Below, piece after piece: positions 55,705-64,000 of a stretch of 64,000 nt of DNA (position 1 is its first letter; each line of letters begins with the position of its first letter). The stretch lies in assembly GCA_027257055.1 (NCBI GenBank), contig JAPVLO010001002.1, positions 124,001 through 188,000 on the forward strand, given 5' to 3'. This stretch comes from Cephalopachus bancanus (taxonomy: Eukaryota; Chordata; Mammalia; Primates; Tarsiidae). The notes beneath the pieces were generated by a model that saw nothing but the letters and a program-made list of their open reading frames with translations, had not been told where the DNA came from and made no database searches. The position numbers and the translations under genes are program-made.

Positions 55705-56689
55705 TTTTTCATGTTACTTAAATCATTTATTTCCCACATTTGTTAATGTTACCACCATCTCCAATACTATTAACACTATAAAACTCCAAAGACAAACTTC
55801 AGTGCACTACCTGACCGAATTATGAGAAACTCCTGAATTGGCGAGATCTGAATTGATGATACTTTTCAGAGCTGTAAAGCCAGGATCAGCTTTTAAAATG
55901 CTCACATATTACTACTCTCAAGTCTGTTGAGATCACTGATCATATCTGCTATCAATCAGCCAGGATGAACTGGGATTGAGTCCACCTGCCCACAGATAAG
56001 TTCAAAGTCAGAAGTTCACGTTGCCTGCATTTAGCGTTAAAAAGGTTTCCCAAGTGAAAAGAACAGAGGGCCAAAGTATCCAGTATGGTTGTGCTCAGTG
56101 AGTACTGTTGCTTGCCTACCTGGCTGAGCCAGCTCCCTTCCTCCTTCCTTGGCAGAGCCCACTATTGGTCATAGGTGCCCATCCATTTCCATATACTCCA
56201 TTCCCCGTTCCAGAGAAGCACCCCAATTAATTCCAAGCCAATCACTGGTTCAGGGTGGACAACAAGAACTAAGCTCACCCAATCAGACTGCAGGAAAGAA
56301 CTCCTACATACAGGTTGTGAACAAGGAAGAAAGGGCCCCACTGCCAACAGACGTCATCCTATAGCAGTCTGACAACCACAGGGAAGCTAGCCCTTGGCTG
56401 AAGCTACTGCCAGAATGACACTGTGGAGAAGAGAGCAAGAACACAGGTTTCTGATGTTGTGTTGAGTAGTTGGTCACACTGCCCTTGGAGTTCACCCTAC
56501 CTCTAGCCTCTCAATTATGTGGAATAAACATCTGTATTTCAGGCAGTCCCAGACAGGTTTCTGTTCCATACAATCCAAGGCATGCTGACAGAGATGGACT
56601 GAGCAGTACCTGTGTAGCCAACAGTAGGAGTTTGTAATTTGGCAAACAGACTCCTTGAAGTAAATAATACACTCGCAGAAAATGTTTCC
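55705..56689. other. Low-repeat DNA
   Basis: No repeat recognised; frames are short and overlap. Confidence 0.4.
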
Positions 56690-57236
56690 CTTAATGTTAA
56701 GGAAAATGGAGAAATTACAAATGTGGGTGGTACCCTAGGGTTGGGCATGGAAATGGGGCGTGACTACAAATGGGCACAGGGTTTCTTTTGGGGGTGATGG
56801 AAATGTCTGAGAATTAGACTGTGGCAATGGTCACACAACTCTGCAAATATATTAAAAACCATTGAGTGGTCAGGGCATGGTGGCTCACACCTGTAATCCC
56901 AGCACTTTGGGAGGCCAAGGCGGGAGAATCACTTGGGCCCAGGAGTTTGAGACCGGCCTAAGCCACATAGCAAGATCTCATCGCTACCAAACAAAATTTT
57001 TTTTAATTAGCCAGGCATGGTGGCACACCCCTGTAGCCCCAGCTACTTGGAAGGCCTAAGCGTAAGGATCACCTGAATCCAGGAAGTCGAAGCTACAGTG
57101 AGCTATGATCATGCCACTGCACTCCAGCCTGGGTGACAGAGTGAGACCCCGACAAAAAAAAAAAAAAAAAATCATTGAATGGGACATTCAATGAGTGAAT
57201 TTCATGCATATCAATTAGATCTCAAAGCTGTATTAA
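56690..57236 (+). mobile_element. L1 3' UTR fragment, split by an Alu
   Basis: 'GACTACAAATGGGCACAGGG', 'GTGATGGAAATGTCTGAGAA' and 'TATTAAAAACCATTGAGTGG' precede the Alu. 'GAGTGAATTTCATGCATATC' follows it. Confidence 0.8.
56872..57170 (+). mobile_element. AluJ-like element
   Basis: Dimer with 'GGGCCCAGGAGTTTGAGACC' and 'AGTGAGCTATGATCATGCC'. CATTGA(G/A)TG flanks it. Confidence 0.9.
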
Positions 57237-57523
57237 GCCGGGCTCAGTGGCTCAGCCTGTAATCCCGTGCCTTTGGGAGGCTGAGGTGAGTGGATTGCCT
57301 GAGCCCGTGGGTTTGAGACCCGCCTGGGCAGCGAGACTTCATCTCTACAATAAATCAAAAAATCAGCCGGGCATGGTAGCACGTGCCTGTAATTCCGGCT
57401 ACTCGGAAGGCTGAGGCGGAAGGATCGCCGGAGCCCAGCAGGTCGAGGCTGCGGTGGTCGGGAGCGGCCACTGCACTCCAGTCTGGGCGACAGAGTGAGA
57501 CTCCAACTCAAAAAAAAAAAAGA
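57237..57523 (+). mobile_element. Alu, young local subfamily, near-consensus
   Basis: All young marks, including GGGCAGCGAGAC, CAGCCGGGC and GCCCAGCAGGTCGAGGCTG. CTGTATTAA flanks both ends. Confidence 0.96.
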
Positions 57524-57559
57524 ACTGTATTAAAAAGCTGCCTGGGAGCAGGTGCTCAT

Positions 57560-58030
57560 TCAGAAGAGGTCATAGGTTGAAGGAACTTTTCCTCCATCCA
57601 CTTCTGACAGTGGCACGACCCATCCTGCTTCCAGTAGTTCCCAATTACCCCTAGAGTCCAAGTTCCTTAACAGGACATGCAAGATCCCTCTCACCTCCTG
57701 ACCTCGCTTCCTCTTCCCATTTTCCTCTCTGGCAAGGCCTATTTCCAGATACTCATCAAACTGTTTCTCTCCTCCAGGCCTCTGCTCACACTACACTGCC
57801 TTCCATGCTGGCTCTGGCTCATCCTCTTCACCTGATTTCCTTTCTATCCTGCCCAGACTCTTAGGTCCCCCTTTTTTTGCGCTCCTTTAGAGTACTGGGC
57901 ACTCACCACAATGAGTTGTGGAAAAGTGTGTTTCCCCGTCTCTCCCTCGAGACTCTCCTCCCAAGGTCCAGAACAGCACGCGGGACACAGTAGACACTCA
58001 ATAGATGCCCAGTGGACTGGACTGATCTTT
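57560..58030 (+). mobile_element. L2 3' end
   Basis: 'CCTAGAGTCCAAGTTCCTTA', 'CATGCAAGATCCCTCTCACC', 'CCTCTGCTCACACTACACTG' and a final 'ACACTCAATAGATGCC' give the L2 3' end in order. Confidence 0.75.
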
Positions 58031-58515
58031 GTTTTTGGGGAAGGGGACCGATTTCTTTCACAGAGCACTTGTGTTACAGGGATCAGAGGTGTCACAGGGT
58101 ACAATGTTCACTATCTGGGGAATGGGCCATCTGAGATCCAACCCCCACCACTACAAAATTTGTCTATGTAACAAATACACATATGTACTCCCCAATCTAA
58201 AATAATGAAGAGATTAGAGGTGTGAGAGCCAGAGGCAGGTTCCAAGTGTCTTTGCTCTCATCCACACCCGCTTTCTCACAGTGACTTCAGGCTCAGCACA
58301 GGACAGGGGTGGCAACCTATACAGCCTACTCCAGCATTGCCCGCGATGTGCAAGAAACCCCTTATCCAGATCACAATAAGCTCTTCTGCTTCTCTGCTTG
58401 AACCCTCCCGGAAGCAGAAATTGATGTTGACAATGCACAATGTTTCTCAATGTATAAGCTTCAGAAAAGGAAGAGAGGGAATGTTGGATTTTTTTTCTGA
58501 TTGTGGGATTTCCCT
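58031..58515. other. Low-repeat DNA
   Basis: Nothing recognised. Confidence 0.4.
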
Positions 58516-58807
58516 TATTTTATTTTATTTTATTTTGTTATTTTTTCAGAGACAAAGTCTCACTCTGTTACCCAGGCCGGAGTGTAGTGGTACAATCATA
58601 GCCGACTGCATCCTCGAACTCTGGAGCTTAACTGATCTTCCCGCCTCAGCCTCCCCAGTTGCTAGAACGATAGGCATGTGCCACCATGCCCAGTTAATTT
58701 TATTTTATTTTTTGCAGAGACTGGGTCTCACTGTGTTGCCCAGGCTGGTCTCAAACTTCTGGCCTCCCAAAGGGTTGGGATTACAGGTGTGAGTCACCAC
58801 ATCCAGC
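58516..58807 (-). mobile_element. AluJ-like element
   Basis: Antisense dimer with a (TTTTA)n head. No local-lineage marks (GCATCCTCGAACTCTGGAG). Confidence 0.88.
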
Positions 58808-59617
58808 CCCCAGCTTTTTAAAATATTTAAACAAGTTAAGGAGCTGGAATCAGAAAAGTTACAAATGCAACAACAGAAACACTTGGTTTTGAAGAAAGAC
58901 TGCAGGTTAAGAGAGGGACACAATTGCCTGAGGAGAGCAAACTCGGGGAGATCGAACTTCACCAGGTGTCTTATTTCCTGCTTGACTTCAAGGGGAAAGA
59001 CTAATAGTAAAATTCAAAATGTCAGGAAGATACTTGATGGGGAGTCTCGGTAATCAAAAAAGAAAGAAATCATACTGTGAAAGGGGTGATCCACCGTGGA
59101 ATCTATACTTCATCACAACAAAGGCATCACCAAGCCCTCCTCTTTTCAGCTTGTCCCAGCTCTCCACACACCACTAAAAATGAAACCCAAACCCGGGAGC
59201 ATAGGAAAGAGATGAAATAACACTTTAAATATTCACGATGGTAACTCCAACTCCTACCACATAATCCTGACTTCTCTTTTCCATATTTGGACCCTGGCTT
59301 CCCTGGACGCACCCTGTGAGGCTTCACAGACATTATCTAATGCTAGGCAGGTCAGCAAGCTAACCATTAAGTATTTTTTTTCCTCCATGCTCTGATTTAA
59401 GCCAGTCTGGATGCAGTCAAAAAGAACTGGTCAATTCCCTTCCAAGGGGCGTGGCTTTTAAGATCACTCAAGGAGTTTAAGTCAAAGAGGAAGCTCTTAA
59501 ATTGTCAGAAACTTGCCTTTAAACACCTCAATTTGATTCCAACAGTAAAGTTTCAAAGCTGTCATTACTCCCCCACTCCCAATAAACAAAGCTGGCAGAT
59601 TTATTATCAAATCACTT
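58808..59617. other. Low-repeat DNA
   Basis: No repeat recognised. A GGGGCGTGGC box lies at 59446-59455. Confidence 0.4.
59446..59455 (+). promoter_or_regulatory. KLF/SP GC-box motif
   Basis: GGGGCGTGGC fits the KLF/SP consensus in otherwise CpG-poor DNA. Motif match only. Confidence 0.3.
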
Positions 59618-59745
59618 CAGTAGCTTTTAAAAAAAAATATCTGCTGGCCTCACCCCCAGAGACTCTTATTCAACATTCAACAGGTCTGATGTGCCCTGAG
59701 ATACTATGTTGCTTAAACTCCCAGGTGATTCAGGTAATCCATTAA
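59618..59745 (-). mobile_element. MER5-type fragment
   Basis: Antisense: 'CTCACCCCCAGAGACTCTTA', 'AACAGGTCTGATGTG', 'AAACTCCCAGGTGATTC'. Confidence 0.65.
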
Positions 59746-59774
59746 TCCATGCAGCCATAAACTAGAGAGGGTCT

Positions 59775-59818
59775 AAAGTAGCATCACCTGGGAGCTTCTT
59801 AGAATTGCAGAATCTCAG

Positions 59819-59822
<4 letters not shown>
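59775..59822 (+). mobile_element. MER5-type fragment, opposite orientation
   Basis: 'AGTAGCATCACCTGGGAGC' and 'TTAGAATTGCAGAATCTCAG' read as the 5' part of MER5, cut off by the AC array. Confidence 0.6.

Positions 59823-59823
<1 letters not shown>

Positions 59824-59862
<39 letters not shown>
59824..59862. repeat. (AC)n microsatellite
   Basis: About 19 pure AC units. Confidence 0.97.
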
Positions 59863-59865
<3 letters not shown>

Positions 59866-60674
59866 GCCGAGGCCCTTCCCCCTGCCTTTTATCAAGATCC
59901 TCAAGAGGGCAGCGCATTAGAGTTTAGGAAGCTTAGGAAGCCTGGGCTACACCATTCCCTGGTTTCAAAATCCTTTAGGGTTTCTGTTTCCCCCTTCACA
60001 AATAGGAGACAAGGGATTGAGAGGACATAAGCAAAATTCACGTTCCACAATTTTTTTCTGGGATCGTATTGATGAACAACAGGGTCAAACCCTGCTCTCG
60101 CCCTCATCATCCTCCCAGAAAATATGACTAGTCAGATTAAATGTAAAGGGAGTCAAAATGAGACACAGCCTGTTTTTTAAATTAAAGCAATACATTTTTC
60201 CATTTGTGCTGGCAGCATCAACACTCACATCACTGCGCATGTTTAAAGCTACCAGTCGCATTCAACTCCTAGACTGTCAAAGCAGCCGAACCTGCAAAAT
60301 TTTTAACATTAAAGGGCTTTATGTGGAACCAAAGCATGCCAGAATAAATAATTCTTGGAACTAATAAGAACTACTAATTGCATCCATTCTTAAAAATCAA
60401 TATACTTGAAGAAACTTTTTAAAAATTCATGTGCTTATTTACCTTCTTCAAATAACATCACAAGGCATTCACAGGAAGTTGTGGTTTCAATTGAAACGTG
60501 GTCGCATATATGTATTTTTTAAATCTCACAGTATCCTATCACAGAGCTCAGCCAAGATTCCCAGCAGGTTCTCAGAACCTGACAGATTTGGGTACCCCCT
60601 CATGGTAATTGCCATCTGGCTTGAGGTTTTTGAACATAGCCAAGGCCACCCAGACAATGCTGTACTATAGTACA
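59863..60674. other. Low-repeat DNA, candidate regulatory block
   Basis: No repeat recognised. It contains the ETS-RUNX-IRF-like composite at 60471-60497. Confidence 0.4.
60471..60497 (+). promoter_or_regulatory. ETS / RUNX / IRF-like composite element
   Basis: ACAGGAAGT (ETS) is followed directly by TGTGGTTT (RUNX). The RUNX site overlaps GTTTCAATTGAAAC, a perfect 14-base palindrome made of two inverted GAAAC half-sites as used by IRF proteins. ETS next to RUNX is a known cooperative layout. Motif match only. Confidence 0.45.
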
Positions 60675-60905
60675 ATTAGGGGTGAGAGAACACAAGCTCT
60701 AGAGTGAAACCACCCACAGGCTCAAATCCAGATCTGGTATTTAAAATCTGTGCTCTCCTGGGCAAGTTACTGAACTTCTCTGGTCCACAAGATGTGCTGT
60801 ATAAAAGTTTGCTGTTTTCTTCACCCAACATGTAGTCCCATGAATGGCACAGATAAAGGAACTATGCACAGTGGGTGCTCAGTTATTACTAGCAATTAAA
60901 GAACA
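60675..60905 (+). mobile_element. MIR element
   Basis: 'CAGGCTCAAATCCAGATCTG', 'CTGGGCAAGTTACTGAACTT', 'CACAGTGGGTGCTCAGTTAT'. Nearly full length but diverged. Confidence 0.75.
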
Positions 60906-60987
60906 CTCCATCCACATTGTATTTCCTTCAGTGTATATAACATTACCAAATACCGGCAACCTACTGGTGTGTCAAGAAAGGTGCTTG

Positions 60988-61267
60988 CTGGGTGCAGTGG
61001 CTCACGCCTGTAATCCCAGCACTCCGGGAGGTGGAGGCAAGAGGATTGCCCAGCCCAGGGGTTCAAGACCAGCCTGGACAACTAGGCAAGACCTCGTGTC
61101 TACAATAAATCAAACAATAAGCCGGGCGTGGTGGTGTGTGCCTGTAGTTCCAGGTACTTGGAAAGCTGAGGTGGAAGGATCATCTGAGCCCAGCAGGTCA
61201 AGGCTGTGGTGGCCATGAGTGTGCCACTGCACTGCAGCCTAGGTGACAAAGTGAGACTCTTACTCAA
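60988..61267 (+). mobile_element. Alu, local lineage (older member)
   Basis: Dimer with the ATAAATCAAACAATAAGCC linker and GCCCAGCAGGTCAAGGCTG. It ends in an (AC)n run to 61286 in place of an A tail. Confidence 0.92.
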
Positions 61268-61286
61268 AACACACACACACACACAC

Positions 61287-61612
61287 TGATTTCCAGAATG
61301 TTCCAGGTAGGTAAGTGTTGGAAAACATTCCCTTCACAGTATTAATACTGTACAGTAACATTCATAGTAGTATGACAGCAGAGGAAATTAGGGTGTTACA
61401 ACTATTTACCCATTTTCATCTACTTTTAAGCACTCATGACAAATGAACAAGTGATAGAGTGTTCCACATATATCTATTAAATCCATTTCCTTAGGCAGTG
61501 TCATCAGCCAATGCTTTAACAAACTGAGTTACCATAAGAATTTAACAACTATGTTTAGTTTTCAGTTTTCTTTTTTCACCAGGGGCTCCATTTTTAAGAA
61601 TACCCATCCTTC
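61287..61612. other. Low-repeat DNA
   Basis: Nothing recognised. Confidence 0.4.
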
Positions 61613-61614
61613 AC

Positions 61615-61909
61615 TGGGCATGGTGACTCACGCCTGTAATTCTAGCACTTTGGGAGGCAGAGACAAGAGGATTGCCTGAGCCCATGGGTTTGAGACAAGC
61701 CTGGGCAACTTGGTTAGACCTCGTCTCTACAATAAATAAAAAAATTAGCTGGGTGTGGTGGTTCATGCCTGTAGTTCCAGCTACTTGGAAGGCTGAAGTG
61801 GAAGGATTATCTGAGCCCAGCAGGTTGAGGCTGTGGTGGCCGTGAGCGTGCCACTGCACTCCAGCCTGGGCAAAACAGTGAGACTCTGACTCAAAAAAAA
61901 AAAAAAAAA
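61615..61909 (+). mobile_element. Alu, local lineage (older member)
   Basis: Dimer with GGGCAACTTGGTTAGACC, ATAAATAAAAAAATTAGC linker and GCCCAGCAGGTTGAGGCTG; A tail of about 17. Confidence 0.93.
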
Positions 61910-61919
61910 GGTCAGCGAT

Positions 61920-62010
61920 CTCTATCAAGTCAGGTAATCTCTCTGAGTTTCAGTTTTCCCATCTGTAATATAGGAATAATCAGTACTTAGGGTGGGGGTA
62001 AGAAGTAGCT
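61920..62010 (+). mobile_element. MIR fragment
   Basis: 'TCTGAGTTTCAGTTTTCCCA' followed by 'TCTGTAATATAGGAATAATC'. Confidence 0.65.
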
Positions 62011-62344
62011 GAGTTCATGTATATTCTTTACAATCATCAAGAGAGGCGACAGTTTTTTACTGGATAAATGAAGTATCTACTCATAACTGCAAATTCACAT
62101 TCTTTTCACCCTGTGCCAGGTCCTGAAGTGGTTATAAAGAAAGTATAATAGAGTCTCCTTGGCCCCCAAAATGGAGGGAGACAGGAGTAAATTCCTACCT
62201 ACATGTGCTTAAAGAAAGAGAATTATATAAGCAGGAGAAAACCCACCCACCCACCATGTCATCTCTAGGTTACCCATGACAGTGACACAGCTGCAAAGCT
62301 TACTCTTGTCAGCAACATGCCCATAGCACTTTTCCCTTCCAAAG
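62011..62344. other. Low-repeat DNA
   Basis: Mostly unrecognised; 'CACCCTGTGCCAGGTCCTG' near 62108 hints at an ancient repeat. Confidence 0.35.
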
Positions 62345-62745
62345 CACTGTTATACTGAGAGGATCCAAACGTGTTCATGCCTCAGGGCCTTTGCACTTCT
62401 CTGCTTGGATGGCTCTTAGTAATGGCAGGCCCTCCTCATCATTTACGTCTGAGCTCCAACATCACCTCCCCTCAGAAGTCTTCCCTGACAACTTCAGCTG
62501 AAACAGCTCACACATTCCACCAGCCATTCTAGCTAGTTCTTTCCCCTCCTGTATTTCATTCCTTGCATGTTTCACTATCTATAACTATCTTTTCACTTGT
62601 CTGTGGTTAAGCTATCTGTCCTCTGTTAGAACGTAAGCTCTCAAGAACTCAGATCTTGTTAAGTTCATTCCGAAAATGGCACCCAAAATGGCACCTGGCA
62701 CATAAAAGGCACTCAGTGAACACAGATAGAGAATATATGTGTGTA
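62345..62745 (+). mobile_element. L2 3' end
   Basis: 'CAGGGCCTTTGCACTTCTCT', 'ACATCACCTCCCCTCAGAAG', 'TTAGAACGTAAGCTCTCAAG' and 'ATGGCACCTGGCACATAAAA' give the L2 3' end in order. Confidence 0.85.
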
Positions 62746-63134
62746 TGGTTCGATAGTTCCAACAGCTATATCGTATCTGCACCTGGTTCTGCTGATTGCT
62801 TTGTATCCTCATACTGCTTTTACTTGCCTTTTGGCATGCCTTGTAATTTTGAGTTGAAAACCAGACATTTTGTTTAGGGTAGTGGATACTGAGATAAATA
62901 GCCCTTAGTGTGGAATTTATAGTAATCTAGTCAGGAGTTGGGCTGTGTTGCGGTCTGTTGTTCCTGTGGACATCAGAAACTTGAAATTCCTCTGGTGACC
63001 TTTTTTTTCCATCCCTTCTCTTGGCTTTGGGGCTTCCCTTTATGCTGTTCCCCAGAGCGAGCCTATCTCTTGCAGCTCTTCCTGCTCTAACCCACCGTTA
63101 TTATTCCTGAAGACTTGTTAGCATGCTGGTGAGG

Positions 63135-63150
63135 GAAGCAGGGGGCAGTT
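63135..63150 (+). promoter_or_regulatory. CTCF-like motif
   Basis: GAAGCAGGGGGCAGTT matches 13 of 16 core positions by eye. It may lie in a dispersed repeat. Confidence 0.3.
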
Positions 63151-63360
63151 TCCTAAGCCTCAGTCTCTATAGTACACAATGGGCCTGTGTCTTGGGGGTG
63201 TAAGTTTCACAAGTGTTTCTGCTCCTCCTCCAGGGATAGAGTTCCCGCCACCCCATCCCCCCCAGCTACAGCATGTATCACCAGTATTATCATTCCACCT
63301 CCTGCTTGAGGCCCTTCTCTCTGCAGGTTAAGACTTTTTTGTTAGGCGAGATGAGGTGGT

Positions 63361-63384
63361 GGGAGAGGGGGGGTTAGGGCTGGG
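63361..63384 (+). other. G-quadruplex motif
   Basis: Four G runs (3, 7, 3 and 3) with spacers AGA, TTA and CT; it contains GGGTTAGGG. Confidence 0.65.
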
Positions 63385-64000
63385 TAGAGTTCCCTCCCCC
63401 AGCTGCAATGGTATTTCACCAGTACCCTCATACCATGTCCTTCCCCTGCAGAATACACCTTTTGCTCCTTAAAGGAGAAGGGTCTAAATAGATTTCTCAA
63501 TGGTTCCTGAGCCAGCATCATGAGTTTTCTCTGAATGTTCCCTCATCAGCTCTGTGAGAGCCAAGTGAGGTTCCTGGAGGAAAAGCCTGCAAAGGAACAG
63601 GATCCCCTTACCCAACAAATGCTGCCCCCAAGAGCCTCACACTCTCAAGCTAACCCACAATCAGCCTCCAGCAATCTGTCAAAGTTTCTAGCTTGATCTT
63701 CCTACCTACTTCTAGTTCTATGGCGCCTAGTGGCTTCTGCTCCTGTAAGCAAATGCTCAGGTCCTGTCCTACATCCAGACAGCACCTCTCTGTGTCCAGC
63801 TTTTGAAAGGGCCATTTGCTCTGCGAACTCGGTTCTCAGAGACTTTCCAGATTTTTCCTTGGAGCATGGGAGGGGCATCTTGACAGCTGTCTACATCTCT
63901 GAGCCAAAACCAGAAGTCTGCTTGTTTATTTATTAAGGATCAGAAGTATGACAAAATGGTAACATTTGCTAAAACAAGGTGGTGGGTAATTAGATGATAG

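Larger units (their letters stand above)
62746..64000. mobile_element. Probable old dispersed repeat, family not assigned
   Basis: 'CTTTTGGCATGCCTTGTAAT' and 'TTGAAAACCAGACATTTTG' read like a widespread primate repeat, perhaps L1-derived. The last 65 bases ('GTATGACAAAATGGTAACAT') resemble an L1 3' UTR in sense. I cannot fix the family or the borders. No gene seen. Confidence 0.35.

Overview
The window looks like non-coding nuclear DNA from a primate, most likely a tarsier. The evidence is its repeats. About 45 Alu elements cover roughly a fifth of the sequence. A minority are AluJ-like. Most of the rest belong to a lineage I do not recognise from monkeys, apes or strepsirrhines: their right arm carries GCCCAGCAGGTCGAGGCTG, they link the arms with ACAATAAATCAAAAAA, and they end in GACTCCAACTC before the A tail. 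I see no AluS, AluY or THE1 and no young simian L1, and none of the galago/lemur Alu or tRNA-derived SINE types. A haplorhine that split before the simian radiation fits best. The species call is inference, about 0.75.

No protein-coding exon, rRNA, tRNA or small-RNA gene can be supported. The longer open frames are antisense translations of Alus or translations of microsatellites, and the few outside repeats are short and unrecognisable. The window is therefore intergenic or deep intronic.

Layout. 1-970: short tandem repeats and an MST-type LTR split by a young Alu. 2.1-7.7 kb: L1 3' ends, MIR, L2 and older Alus, with a GA-rich tract. 7.7-9.7 kb: mostly low-repeat. 9.7-11.4 kb: an old L1. 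11.4-13.5 kb: low-repeat DNA with clustered factor motifs. 13.5-15.2 kb: Alus and a long CT/CA tract. 15.6-18.3 kb: a complete MER1-type transposon and an L1 broken by Alus and by an unassigned 0.55-kb block. 19.4-21.5 kb: an MLT1-type LTR interrupted by L1, itself interrupted by two Alus. 21.7-32 kb: the longest low-repeat stretch, broken by Alus, an L1 and MER5. 32.1-40.4 kb: dense Alu and L1. 40.4-45 kb: an inverted pair of MLT1-type LTRs and low-repeat DNA. 45-53 kb: Alus, MIRs and MER20. 53.2-61 kb: low-repeat blocks with regulatory-looking motif clusters, plus L2 and Alus. 61-64 kb: Alu, L2 and a probable old dispersed repeat.

Most interesting is the local Alu lineage. The copies can be ordered by shared changes, and one early change, a single-base loss in the Pol III A box, turns it into a near-perfect tRNA-type A box. 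Other points are a 26-base motif shared by two sites 1.7 kb apart and boxed by short direct repeats at one of them, several Alu rearrangements, and motif clusters in unique DNA near 12.0, 22.0, 54.8 and 60.5 kb. All coordinates of old repeats are approximate because no alignment program was run.
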